From Apodemus sylvaticus (Eukaryota > Chordata > Mammalia > Rodentia > Muridae), in the NCBI RefSeq assembly GCF_947179515.1, contig NC_067477.1:75820644-75884643 (forward strand): DNA of 64,000 bases, given 5' to 3'. The position numbers were made by a program, and so were the translations under genes. Positions 10,836 to 22,352 of this stretch are shown piece by piece. Below the pieces are notes generated by a model. It saw only the letters and a program-made list of their open reading frames with translations, did not search any database and was not told where the DNA came from. Positions within the stretch are counted from its first letter, which is position 1; each line of letters starts with the position of its first letter.

Positions 10836-12667
10836 TATATTATTAGGGATGTATTCCAGGATTTCCTGTAGCTAGGGAAAACTCTACTAATTAATTAACA
10901 GTACTCCAACCAGAAACTCAGTTTTAAAATACATTGGTCAAGAAAAATTAAATGAAGTACATCTTTGACTTTCATGATAGCATCTGTTTTCAACATTTCA
11001 AATTCATTTCTTCTCCTGTAAATAATGTTTTATCATCATGACAAAATTCTGGTCACTTAGTTTGCATTTAACAAAATATTTTTTAAGAAGTTGTATGAAA
11101 AGATAGTAGAGATAAATTAATATGCTTTTAGAAAATGTCTATGTTTATATAAATATCATATATAATAAAGACATCTTTAAGAGGTTTTTCAAGGCATCTT
11201 TTCAAAACGTTCTTCTAAGAAACAGAATCAGATAAGGCAAAATATGTTAAGTCACCAATAAAAGACAGTCCAGACCAGTGAAGTAATTCAATGTTTGCAT
11301 TTATAACATATATACAATACACATGTTCCATAATCAATTCATTTCTCTATCTGCTACATTTTTTTTTTAATAGAATTAGTTCTTGACTCTTTGTTCTTTT
11401 CTAGTAATGCTGATATATAGAGACACCTGCTGGGAAACACATGAACAGAAGGAAGTTTAAACCTGTGTTTTGGAAACAAGAACAGCTTTCCCCGTGTAGT
11501 ATAAATATCCTTGCCTCAAACAACATCTTCAGTTTCGAGGAACTCCTGCCTCTGAAATACATCAACATTCACATATAGCTAATGCTTTAAAACTGATCAA
11601 AAAATGATCACATATAGCTTCAGGAACTGACCATTAGAAATAATCCTCTACTAAATAAGGTATCTGATAAAGAAAAGAGCAAAAAACATTTCATTCAAGT
11701 CATTTATTAGGTAATTAAGTTATTCATTAGATAAATTATTTATTAGGAAGTTTATTAGATAATTAAATGATTATCTTTTAAATTGTTTATTATATCACAG
11801 TTTCATAGATTTTTACCTTTCAGCAAACTTTTATTCTTGACTGATTTTAAACAAGTATTATATATTGAGAAAAATAATTCTTTGGGTTTTTAGTTACATT
11901 AACCTTTCTTGTTAATTTTTACTTAACTGGATTTCACATGTATGACCCAGTAAGTAAAAACATTAAAACCTAACAATATGGAATGTAATATTTAGGAAAA
12001 AATCTGCCAGTTTTTTAAAACTGTTCCAACTGCTAGCCATCCTTATCTTTTACTGAAGAATGCTGATGTACTATGCATCTCGAGATCATAAAAATCTATA
12101 GAGAATCTGGGCAGATGTGACTTCTTGAGTGAATTTAACATTTTCATTTACATGGCTGGCTGGATTTTGAAGAGCAGGGCAAGATTGTAGCCAGGTCTTG
12201 GAGTGCAGCCACTACAATAGTTTTCAAGTAGTATTCACCATAATTCAGCTGAACATGGACCAGTCATGTGTGGAGAATAGATGACAGCATGATTTCCAAG
12301 CACCTGCTCTATGCTCCCAACCAGATAGAAAGAATACATAACATGGTGACAAACTGATATCTGGCCTCCAACCATGTGGCAAAGATGCTGGCAATTGTTT
12401 CAAAGCCAAACTAACATATGATTCAAAGTGGAATGATCATTATATAATTTCAAAAGAGAAGACACCTTGAGAAGGAAATTATGTAAAAAGAAAAAACCCT
12501 TCCTACAAGAATTTAAAAGAATGTAAAAACACACATTGACCATTTATTGTACATACAGAATCATTCTAGAATGTCTAACCCCATATACAGAAAGAGAACA
12601 TTTGAAAAAACACCCTGAAATCAAATGTTGTGTGTAAAGCAGCATTTCGTATCCTCTATCTTAACTG
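10836..12667. other. Unique AT-rich DNA
   Basis: A cluster of short TTATTAG-type direct repeats lies at 11700-11770. GC content rises modestly at 12150-12400 but without a readable frame. Nothing else is recognised. Confidence 0.5.
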
Positions 12668-12800
12668 TTTTCTTTTTACTGGATATTTTATTTATTCGTA
12701 TTTCAAATGTTATCCCCTTTCCCTGTTTCCCCTCCAGAAAACCCCTATTTCCTCCCCCTCCTCCTGGTTCTATGAGTATTCTCCTCCACCCTGTTAATTT
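12668..12800 (-). mobile_element. LINE-1 3' end fragment, minus strand
   Basis: ACTGGATATTTTATTTATTC, ATTTCAAATGTTATCCCC and the C-rich tract match the reverse complement of an L1 3' terminus. Only about 130 bp remain. Confidence 0.75.
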
Positions 12801-13402
12801 ATCCCTATATGTTATTTTCATACCATCATCAATGAAATTCAAACTCATTGAATTCATTACATTGAGATCTCCTGAGTATGCTTACAATAATGCTGTATGA
12901 TTTATTATGGAAGCCCAGGCAAAATATTTCAGGAAGTTTCAGGAAATTTTAAAAACACTGGACATTTATCACAATGTAAACCACAGCATTGCTATTAGTT
13001 ATGAGGTTTGTGCAAGGGAAAAAATTTAAAGCAATTGACTGCTCAGGAGTGTAAAGAGAATAGAGCAGAAGAACATGTAAGCTGAACAATTACACACTGC
13101 CAGGCCTCTGCCATCGCTCCGATATGCGCTGTTAGAGCTTGTGTAAGGAAACAAAGCCAGCGCTTGTAGATTGTGTTTTGTGATTCTTTTCCTTCTTATT
13201 AGAATAGATGCCAGTGGTTATTTAGAAAGGAATGGTTTGGCAAGGTAAAATCTCCCACTCCAAGTACTTTTTAACCTTATAGGTTTATTTGGTGTTCTTT
13301 CTTGATTCCTAAGTTTATGTACACATATGACATGCTAAGACACTAATTTATTTCTAATGAGTATGCTTGACATATTCTATTTTTTCTTTAAAAAATTTTT
13401 AA
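12801..13402. other. Unique DNA
   Basis: No repeat or gene recognised. A CpG-containing patch at about 13108-13160 has no accompanying frame. Confidence 0.5.
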
Positions 13403-13770
13403 ATGAAGACCAGCAGTTACAACTAACCTGACTGCCCGTGCCCCTAAGATGGCTCAGACAGGGAGCCACCAACCAGACAGCATATATCAGCTGTTATGAG
13501 GCCCCCAACACATATACAGCAGAGGCCTGCCTGGTCTAGACTCAGTGACAGAAGATGCACCTAACCCTCAAAAAATTTGAGGTCCCAGGGACTAGGGAGG
13601 TCTGGGACAGGAATCATGAGGGGTGTACATCCTCTTGGAGACACGGGTGGTGCCTATGGGATGAGGAACAGTTAGAGGGAGGGCCAGGAGGACCAGGAGG
13701 ACCAGGAGGGCGATAAAGACTGGACTGTAAAAAAAATTGAAGAATAATAATAAAAAATAAAAAATAAAAA
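13403..13770 (+). mobile_element. Old L1 (Lx-like) 3'UTR, plus strand
   Basis: CAGCAGAGGCCTGCCTGGTC, CTCAGTGACAGAAGATG, CATCCTCTTGGAGACACGGG and GACTGGACTGTAAAAAAAA, then an A/AAT-rich tail to about 13770, follow an old rodent L1 3'UTR. A GGACCAGGA triplet repeat lies at about 13680-13712. The tail abuts the Rps10 pseudogene end, giving a tail-to-tail junction. Confidence 0.75.
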
Positions 13771-14285
13771 AACACAATCTCCAGCTTCACTGAAGTGGTT
13801 AACCACGTCCATGACCAAAGTTGCCTAAAAAAGGAAATTAAATTGCTGAGCAGTCCCAGGACAGCAGTCTTACTTCAGGTGTCTGTCTGCCTCCCGTCTT
13901 GTGGACCTTGCAGGTTGCCCACCCTCTGGACCTTTGGGCCAAGGCCTTGCCAGTCTCCGGACAGCTCTAGCGCAGGGTGGCAGGCACCATCTCCAAAGCT
14001 CGGTAGGTGTAATCTCGGAGATGCTGAATGCCCTCAGCTGTAAGGTAGCAGCAGAAATACCTCCAGGCAAACTGTTCCTCCATGCAACCTCAGAGCTTGA
14101 GAGGCTGCATTACATGAAGGTTGGCACATCCTTGTCTGCCAGCTTGGGGTGTTTGGTCATGTGCACATGTTTCTGGTCAACCATCACGGCTTCCTTTAAA
14201 AGAAGTTCATAGACGGTAATCAGTTCTTCTTTGGCATCAACATCAGAGCGGCTGCCAGGTCCAATAAGGAGGCTGGAAAGGAACA
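13771..14285 (-). pseudogene. Rps10-ps: Rps10 processed pseudogene
   Basis: The functional gene encodes a 165-residue small-subunit ribosomal protein; this copy is a dead retrocopy read on the minus strand. The start codon corresponds to 14241-14243 and opens with the S10 N-terminus MLMPKKN, followed at once by TGA. Frameshifted blocks then encode recognisable S10 pieces, VHMTKHPKLADKDVP near 14120-14165 and RPWPKGPEGGQPAR at about 13905-13945. The stop aligns at 13787-13789 (PLQ before TGA). Start to stop spans 457 bp against 498 expected, so the glycine-rich tail is shortened. About 40 bp of 5'UTR precede the start. No introns are present. The retrocopy poly-A is not visible because an L1 A-rich tail begins at its 3' edge. 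Identity is from memory of the S10 sequence. Confidence 0.9.
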
Positions 14286-14639
14286 ACATATTCTTTCACT
14301 CAAATAATAAAGACAAACTTCTAAGGCAGGCAGATGATGTCTGTCGGTGATGAGGAAAATCACAGTGATGAGAATGCAAAGGCAGGATAGGGAGATCCGT
14401 GATAATTAAAAACACTGGCCCAATGAAAGAGGCTAGACATGGGTGTTATTGTTCAGACAACAAAGGCAAGCACCTCCCCCAGAATATTCCATCTCCTGGC
14501 TGTGAGTAGCCAGGACTTATGGAATTCCCTTGGAGGAAGCTAGACCACATTGAAAGCGGTAGTGAATTCTGGATACTTCCTCTCTGTTTGATACCACTTG
14601 TCCTGAGAAAGCTTGCCCCGTAGATCCTCCTCTCCATGA
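14286..14639. other. Unique or unidentified DNA
   Basis: No family is clearly recognised. The part after about 14440 may belong to the dispersed repeat that ends near 14770. Confidence 0.4.
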
Positions 14640-14770
14640 TGTACCACCTCATGACAGTCCGCAAGCTTGAGATGAAGTGAGCACAGACTGAAACCATGAG
14701 TCAAAATAAATATTTCCTCCTCATTTGTTGATTACTTCAGGAATTTTGCCACAGCTAGAGAGAACTGACG
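14640..14770 (+). repeat. 3' end of a dispersed rodent repeat, family unresolved
   Basis: CTGAAACCATGAGTCAAAAT, AAATATTTCCTCCTC and CCACAGCTAGAGAGAACTGA have the same block order as 62090-62163 (an -ACTAACTAAGACA type end). MaLR-LTR-like or another medium-reiterated element is possible. Confidence 0.45.
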
Positions 14771-15896
14771 TTACTCTCTAGCTATCTCTAATACACAAGG
14801 TCACTCTGAGTTACAGATGGTCGTGAGGAAGTAAAAACTGGTGGGTGTACATGGTACAAATGCAAAAGGAAAATAAATCAGAACTAAAAATTAAAAACCT
14901 GGACAGAAAATGTGAGTTTGGGGAAAAAACTTTATAAAACTATTATTTTTGCCAACTTTTTCCTTTTGAAGCAGAGGACAAATTATAAAATAATAACTAA
15001 GTGTTCTGCTTATTACTTTAGCTAAGCACTTTTCCTGTATGTACCTTACAAACTGGACCCAGATATAAGCAAGACTGAACTCATTATTGTCCCCTGAAGA
15101 CAGCATGATTCTAAATCAGCTAAAATATGAGGCTCAGGGTAACTTTGGGGCTAGTAATAAAATTCATGGTGCTTAAATTGCTCACTGCTAATGCATATTT
15201 TACAAGTCTCAAAGGAAAGCTCTGGAACTCATCATTTCCCCCCTTTTCTCATTACTGTATCTGATGCACTTTCCAACTCTGTGAGATGCATTTAATACTT
15301 TGCATAGCAGTGAAAGTTCCTCTCTGTTAGAACTTGAAGACGCTATAGAGTAGACCCTGCTGAGAACTGTCACCTTATTTGCCTACACTGGAAGACTGAG
15401 GAAGCCTTTACATAAAACCCTTGGGTCTGATGTCAAAAAAAACACCATCATCTAAACCACATTGGGCATTGCAATGTGGCCACTCAATCTACTGAATTGT
15501 GAATGTTTCCTTAGAGGAGTTCTGTGAAAGGGTTATTTCCTGCAGTGGTTGATATCTAGTTTCAATTATTTTTACATTCATTCTTTACTCTTAGGCAGTA
15601 TCATTTTGATATGACTAATATTTACAGGCCTCTGAGGAACTGAGCATAATACCGTTATCTTACTGTCACCATCCCTAAACTACAAATTCAACTCACCAGA
15701 GAAATCTTCCTGGGAGATTGCTTTTCTTCAGAGGAATATTAACTCACTCAATTTGTAATAATTATCATATCCCCAAACTTCCAGAACCATAGCAAGAGAA
15801 ACTGCTTTAGTCTTTGAATTAAAGAAGAATAACACAGTGTTCTTCTTTACTTTAGAATACTAAAGTTAACATAGTAAATGTTGTATTGTTTGGTAT
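14771..15896. other. Unique DNA
   Basis: Nothing recognisable beyond short frames. Confidence 0.5.
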
Positions 15897-15948
15897 TATA
15901 TATTATATATATATATATATATAATATATTATATAAATATATATATTT
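15897..15948. repeat. (TA)n microsatellite
   Basis: TA-dominated run with a pure stretch at about 15905-15922, able to form cruciforms. Confidence 0.9.
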
Positions 15949-15980
15949 CTATGTATAGGTATAAAGGGATATATATGTGC

Positions 15981-15998
15981 ACGTGTATATATACACGT
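15981..15998. repeat. Perfect 18-bp palindrome
   Basis: ACGTGTATATATACACGT is its own reverse complement. It lies 33 bp after the TA run and contains two ACGT half-cores. Confidence 0.9.
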
Positions 15999-16003
15999 AT
16001 CAA

Positions 16004-16433
16004 AATGTAGATAAGAATTTTATGAAAATGGAAACATTCAGTTTTAATTTTGGAATAATAATTTTCTCATTTTATCATTACTTAAAAATTCAGAATGAGG
16101 AAATATCACCCTACATGTTTTATATTTGCAGACACAAATAGCAGACTTAACTGTATATTTCTTTTTATTTCCTCTGTTTGGAATCATCTGGAATTTGATT
16201 TTTATGCATTAAATATTCTAGAAAATTTTAAACCCATATGCAATCACATATGTGTGTGTATTTCTTCCATCAGTATTTTCCACTCTCTGTAACTCAACCT
16301 CCCCAACCATGTTCTGTATGTTTATTTCCTTTGTAATATTCTTAATTTACATTGAGAATTTAATGTTCAAGTGCAGGATTATGTTTACCCACCCCTTCAC
16401 CCTTCTAACTTTTCTCATGTTGCCTGCACTTTA
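16004..16433. other. Unique DNA
   Basis: No gene or repeat recognised. Confidence 0.5.
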
Positions 16434-16516
16434 CAGACACACACACAGATGCATACTCACAGACACACAAACACACGCAGACGTATACATAAACCCACAC
16501 ACACATACACACAGAC
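16434..16516. repeat. CA-rich imperfect microsatellite
   Basis: CACA blocks broken by GATG, GCAG and TATA units. Frames across it encode only T/H/Q-rich strings and are not genes. Confidence 0.85.
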
Positions 16517-17359
16517 AAGCATTCTACTGAATCCACTTACTGTTTATGTCTCAAGTCTGGTTTAGTCAGCCACATTGTTAAAGTTGCACAGGTGCAGATT
16601 CTCTGTCATGTCTAGTCTTATCCTTCCTGGCATTTGTAAAAAAATGTTTGCTGTTTTGTACATTCTTTGTAATTGTTTCTTCTCAATTGTCTTCCAATTC
16701 ACTAATTTTTCATTTGTGTTCAATTTCGTACTAAACACACATACTGGATTTTAAAAAAATACTGACTGTGATTGTGACTTCATTTTATGATACTTTATGG
16801 ATTATTTTCCTAGAAATATTTTCAAATTTTACTTTTCTTGTTTAAGCATAGTAACTGTTGTTTATAATATGTGGCTATTTATTTTAAGTTGTAATATTTT
16901 ATCAACCTGCATTGCAAAAATATATAACTGAATCCTATTTGGTTATGCCTTCTTGCTCTACTGTGGTTATCTTTCCTATGATGTTATCATTTTTCTCAGA
17001 AATGTATTCATGCAAAATTTTCTCCTTTACTAAGTTGTAAGTAAAGGAGATAGTATTTTGCTTCACTCTTGCTCTATGAGAACAGTAGTTCAGAGACATA
17101 TTTTCATGGATACAGGTTTTCTTAAAACACCATGCCTGGCTTAATATCTATTATGTTAGTCTATGACCTAAAATGTAATCAGAAGCTAACCTCAATCTCC
17201 TTAGGTCTAGCAACTTGCCACTATCCTAGTTACCTCATTTAGTTCACATATGATTTTCAATATTTTGTTATTTTTCGTATTCACTTTGTGGTTTTATTAT
17301 TTATCCTTGTAGCCATTTATAAATATAGTCTTCACACTTTATCGAGGAACTTGTCCTTG
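16517..17359. other. Unique AT-rich DNA
   Basis: Nothing recognisable. Confidence 0.5.
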
Positions 17360-17930
17360 CAACAGAGACCATAACAAACCCCATAAACAATTAAAATACA
17401 ACTTGTGGAGCTGAATCTCAACTACTACCTCTACACAACATGCCCTACACCCAAGGCTTTTACCCAGAAATCACTGTGGAAAGGGGGACAGAAATACCAT
17501 AATAAATAGAGGATAGCAATTTTGTTGTAGAACTGTGTCTCCTACAGAAGCTATACTTGTAAAGTGTTACCAGCATGGTTTTCTAACCATGCCTGAAGAA
17601 GAACATTGGATATAAGAGTAATTAGGAAATTCTAAAACCTACAGAAAGAACTATGGGAAACTAAGGAATTCTGAAAGCAGGAGAAATAGTTTTCCCCAGT
17701 AATGAATGCATCAATTGCTTATCCAATACCAAAATGTCTAGTCCTGAAAACTTACATACAAGTAATATTATTTGGCCTTTCTTTCTGTGTATCTTTCTGT
17801 CTCTCTGTGTGTGTGTGTGTGTGTGTGTGTGTTTCTGTGTATGTCTATGTGTGTGTAAAGGGAATGGTAAATATTGGAATTATAATTACAATATTATAAT
17901 TATAATTGTCATATTATAATTTAAAAATTT
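17360..17930 (+). mobile_element. Old L1 (Lx-like) 3' end, plus strand
   Basis: CAACTAAGGAAT-type wording (GGGAAACTAAGGAATTCTGA at about 17653), GAGAAATAGTTTTCCCCAG, TGCATCAATTGCTTATCCAA and CTGAAAACTTACATACAAGT follow an old rodent L1 3'UTR. The 7073-7290 piece holds the portion that follows in that consensus. A (GT)n run at 17805-17833 replaces the usual next block. Confidence 0.7.
17805..17855. repeat. (GT)n microsatellite
   Basis: Pure GT run to about 17833, then interrupted GT units to 17855. Confidence 0.9.
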
Positions 17931-18104
17931 TATTTAAAATGACACTGTTGCTGCAATTTAGCTAATTTGACATAGCATCAAACCACTCTCTAGGAATATA
18001 GAAAGGCAATGTGGCTCAAAATGTTACAAATACTTTATGGTTGATAGCCCAGGCACATCAAGATGAGAGAAAAAATTAATATTTGGTGATAAGAAGAAGA
18101 ATTA

Positions 18105-18566
18105 TCATCTTCTCCATTTGCTGAGACTTCTGGGCATATCAAGTTCCCTGTCCAGTCTGCTAGCCGAGGGGGATTTCTATTTTCCTAGCATCTCTCTTAG
18201 CTTCTTTATTAGACCTGATGAGCCTGAACCACACAGGTAATCTTCCCTTCCCCACCCACCTTCCCTGGTCACTGAGATCTTTGGGCATGCCAAGCTTCCC
18301 TGAGCAGTCTGATAGGTCAAGCATACCTTCATTCTCCTGCCACCTTTCTGCCCACCTTCACTGGTCCTGCAGAAGATGAATTATTTAAACCAGCAGATCA
18401 TGAGTTACACAGACCTTCAGACCAGAACTATACAGGCCAAGGATACCCATAAGAGGCCTGTTATAACAGGAACAGCAAGGTTAATCTCCTTCTGAATACA
18501 TACTACAATATGAACATCTAGGAACCAAAGCTAACCAGTGAACTAAAGGTCCTCAAAAGAAGATAA
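18105..18566 (+). mobile_element. Presumed 5'UTR of an old L1, with two degenerate monomers
   Basis: CTGAGACTTCTGGGCATATC at 18121 recurs as CTGAGATCTTTGGGCATGCC at 18274, each followed by AAG(T/C)TTCCCTG and CAGTCTG, which gives two ~153-bp monomer-like units. TTATTTAAACCAGCAGAT then leads toward ORF1. The ORF1 start of apparently the same element resumes at 22197 after a minus-strand L1 block. Monomeric 5'UTR promoters are known for rodent L1; applying that here is inference. Confidence 0.6.
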
Positions 18567-18885
18567 CATTGTGTATATATACCACATTTTTTGCATCCAT
18601 TCTTCTGTTGAGGGATACCTGGGTTCTTTTCAGCTTCTGGCTAGTATAAATAGGGCTGCTATAAACATAGTAGAGTATATATCCTTATTACATGCTGGGG
18701 AATCCTCTGGGTACATACCCAGGAGTGGTATAGCAGGATCTTCCGGAAGTGAGGTGACCAGTTTTCTGAGGAACCGCCAGACTGATTTCCAGAGTGGTTA
18801 TACCAATTTGCAACCCCACCAGCAGTGGAGGGGTGTTCCTTTTTCTCCACATCCTCACCAATACCTGCTGTCTCCTGAATTTTTT
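18567..18885 (-). mobile_element. LINE-1 ORF2 C-terminal fragment, minus strand
   Basis: Starts inside the TACTCCATTGTGTATATA block and ends at CTGTCTCCTGAATTTTT. It is parallel to, but distinct from, the copy of the same region at 19285-19598. It abuts the poly-T end of the next L1. Confidence 0.9.
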
Positions 18886-21800
18886 TTTGGTATTTTTTTT
18901 ATTCGATATATTTTTATTTACATTTCAAATGATTTCCCCTTTTCTAGCCCCCCACTCCCCGAAAGTCCCATAAGCCCCCTTCTCTCCCCCTGTCCTCCCA
19001 CCCACCCCTTCCCACTTCCACGTTCTGGTTTTGCCCTATACTTCTTCACTGAGTATTTCCAGAACAAGGGGCCACTCCTCCTTTCTTCTTGTACCTCAGT
19101 TGATGTATAGATTATGTTTTGGGTATTCCAGTTTTCTAGGTTAATAACCACTTATTAGTGAGTGCATACCATGAGTCACCTTTTGAGTCTGGGTTACCTC
19201 ACTTAGTATGATGTTTTCTAGCTCCATCCATTTGCCTAAGAATTTCATGAATTCATTGTTTCTAATGGCTGAATAGTACTCCATTGTGTAGATATACCAC
19301 ATTTTTTGCATCCACTCTTCTGTTGAGGGATACATGGGTTCTTTCCGGCATCTGGCAATTATAAATAGGGCTGCTATGAACATAGTAGAGCATGTATCCT
19401 TGTTACATGGTGGGGAATCCTCTGGGTATATGCCCAGGAGTGGTACAGCAAGATCTTCTGGAAGTGAGGTGCCCAGTTTTCGGGGGAACCACCAGACGGA
19501 TTTCCAGAGTGGTTGTACCAATTTGCAACCCCACCAGCAGTGGAGGAGTGTTCCTCTTTCTCCACATCCTCTCCAACACCTGCTGTCTCCTGAATTTTTA
19601 ATCTTAGCCATTCTGACTGGTGTAAGGTGAAATCTCAGGGTTGTTTTGATTTGCATTTCCCTAATGACTAATGAAGTTGAGCATTTTTTAAGATGCATCT
19701 CCACCATCCGAAGTTCTTCAGGTGAGAATTCCCTATTTAACTCTGTACCCCATTTTTAATAGGGTTGTTTGGTTTTCTGGAGTCTAACTTCTTGAGTTCT
19801 TTATATATATTGGATATTACCCTCTATCTGATGTAGGATTGGTGAAGATCTTTTCCCAATTTGTTGGTTGCCGATTTGTCCTTTTGATGGTGTCCTTTGC
19901 CGTACAGAAACTTTGTAATTTTATGAGGTCCCATTTGTCAATTCTTGATCTTAGAGCATACGCTATTGGTGTTCTGTTCAGAAATTTTCTCCCTGTACCA
20001 ATGTCCTCAAGGGTCTTCCCCAGTTTCTTTTCTATTAGCTTCAGAGTGTCTGGCTTTATGTGGAGGTCCTTGATCCATTTGGATTTGAGCTTAGTACAAG
20101 GAGACAAAGATGGATCAATTCGCATTCTTCTGCATGCTGACCTCCAGTTGAACCAGCACCATTTGTTGAAAAGGCTATCTTTTTTCCATTGGATGTTTTC
20201 AGCCCCTTTGTCGAGGAACAAGTGACCATAGGTGTGTGGGTTCATTTCTGGATCTTCAATCCTGTTCCATTGATCTGCCTGCCTGTCACTGTACCAATAC
20301 CATGCAGTTTTTAACACTATTGCTCTGTAGTATTGCTTGAGGCCAGGGATACTGATTCCCCCAGAATTTCTTTTGTTGCTGAGAATAGTTTTAGCTACCC
20401 TGGGTTTTTTGTTATTCCAGATGAATTTGTTAATTGCTTTTTCTAACTCTGTGAAGAATTGAGTTGGGATTTTGATGGGTATTGCATTGAAACTGTATAT
20501 TGCTTTTGGCAAAATGGCCATTTTAACTATATTGATTCTGCCGATCCATGAGCATGGGAGGTTTTCCCATTTTTTGAGGTCTTCTTCCATTTCCTTGGCG
20601 TGAAGTTCTTGTCGTAAAGATCTTTCACATGATTGGTAAGAGTCACCCCAAGATACTTTATACTGTTTGTGGCTATTGAGAAGGGGGTCCTTTCCCTAAT
20701 TTCTTTCTCAGCCTGCTTATCCTTTGAGTATAGGAAGGCCACTGATTTGCTTCTGTTGATTTTATATCCTGCCACTTTGCTGAAGTTGTTTATCAGCTGT
20801 AGGAGTTCTCTAGTGGAGTTTTTTGGGTCACTTAGGTAGACTATCATGTCATCTGCAAATAATGATAGTTTGACTTCTTCCTTTCCAATTTGTCTCCCTT
20901 TGACCTCCTTATGTTGTCGAATTGCCTGAGCTAGTACCTCAAGTACAATATTGAAAAGATAAGGAGAGAGGGGGCAGCCCTGTCTAGTCCCTGATTTGAG
21001 TGGGATTGCTTCAAGTTTCTCTCCATTTAGTTTGATGCTGGCTACCGGTTTGCTGTATATTGCTTTTACTATGTTTAGGTATGGGCCTTGAATTCCTGTT
21101 CTTTCCAAGACTTAAGCATGAAAGGATGCTGAATTTTGTCAAATGCTTTTTCAGCATCCAATGAAATGACCATGTGGTTTTTTTCTTTGAGTTTGTTTAT
21201 GTAGTGGATTGCATTGATGGATTTCCGTATATTGAACCAACCATGCATCCCTGGGATAAAGCCTACTTGATCATGGTGGATGATTGTTTTGATGTGTTCT
21301 TGGATTTAGTTGGCAAGAATTTTATTGAGTATTTTTGCATCGATGTTCATAAGGAAAATTGGTCTGAAGTTCTCTTTCTTTGTTTGGTTTTGGTATCAGC
21401 ATAATTGTGGCTTCATAGAAGGAATTGGGTAGTGTTCCTTCTGTTTGTATTTTGTGGAATTGTTTGAAGAGTATTGGTGTTAGGTCTTCTTTGAAGGTCT
21501 GATAGAATTCTGTACTGAAACCATCTGGTCTTGTGCTTTTTTGGTTGGAAGACTTTCTATGACTCCTTCTATTTCTTTAGGGGTTATGGGACTGTTTAGA
21601 TGATCTATTTGGTCCTGATTTAATTTTTGTATTTGGCATCTGTCAAGGAAATTGTCCATTTCCTCTAGATTCTCCAGTTGTGTTGAGTATAGGCTCTTGT
21701 AGTAGGATCTGATGATTTTTTGGATTTTCTCAGTTTCTGTTGTTATATCCCCCTTTTCATTTCTAAGTTTGTTTATTTGGATACTTTCTCTCTGCCCTTT

Positions 21801-22196
21801 GGTCAGTCTGCCTATGGGTTTATCTATCTTGTTGATTTTCTCAAAGAACCAGCTCCTGGATTCGTTGATTCTTTGTATGTTTCTCTTTGTATCCAGTTGA
21901 TTGATTTCAGCCCTGAGTTTGATAATTTCCTGTCTTCTACTCCTCCAGGGTGAATTGGCTTCTTTTTGTTCCAGGACTTTCAGGTGTGTCGTTAAGCTGC
22001 TAGTGTATGCTCTCTCAATTTTCTTTTTGGAGGCACTCAGGGCTTTGAGTTTTCCTCTTAGCGCTGCTTTCATTGTGTCCCAAAGATTTGGGTATGTTGT
22101 GCCTTCATTTTCATTAAATTCTAAAAAGTCTCTGATTTCTTTATTTCTTCTTTGACCAAGGTGTCATTGAGTAGAGTATTATTTAGACTCCATGTG
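18886..22196 (-). mobile_element. LINE-1, 5'-truncated, minus strand (3.3 kb)
   Basis: The 3' end (poly-T, GGTA interruption, ATTCGATAT) is at 18886-18909. The 3'UTR extends to about 19140 and ORF2 from there to 22196, truncated near the end of the endonuclease domain (block encoding LNNTLLNDTLVKEEIKK). Readable frames are 19141-19707 (C-terminus), 19817-20590 (257 aa, connection/thumb), 20527-21108 (193 aa, RT palm with FADD at 20848-20859) and 21480-22073 (fingers). A replacement near 20596-20605 (TTGGCGTG for the usual longer block) shifts the frame between the two central pieces. Other breaks are near 19757, 21112 and 21400. It inserted inside an older plus-strand L1, whose ORF1 resumes at 22197. 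I found no convincing target-site duplication. Confidence 0.93.
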
Positions 22197-22352
22197 CATC
22201 CTAACACAACTGAAACTAAAGCAAATGACCTTAATTCCAATCTTATAAAGATGACAAAGGCATTTAAAGAACAAATAAATAAATCCATTAAAGAAACACA
22301 GGAAAATATAGACAAACAGGAAGAGGTCTCTCTAAAGAGGAAACAACTAAAT
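22197..22352 (+). pseudogene. Old L1 ORF1, N-terminal part, plus strand
   Basis: Encodes the K/E/Q-rich block KSIKETQENIDKQEE, typical of the ORF1p coiled coil, in the frame continuing past 22318. ORF1p is the trimeric RNA-binding protein of the L1 particle. The frame is cut at 22352 by a younger L1 and continues at 23502; a 10-bp target-site duplication (ACAACTAAAT) marks both edges. Confidence 0.8.
22343..22352. repeat. Target-site duplication, left copy
   Basis: ACAACTAAAT, identical to 23492-23501. Confidence 0.85.

Noticed and set aside
11461..11560. TATAAATA-like motif at 11502-11508 as a promoter
   Set aside because: A lone TATA-like string in AT-rich DNA with no exon or repeat LTR structure around it.
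18567..18909. Read as a long 3' transduction of the 18.9-22.2 kb L1
   Set aside because: No terminal poly-A (poly-T on plus) is present at the outer edge near 18567, so the transduction hallmark is missing.
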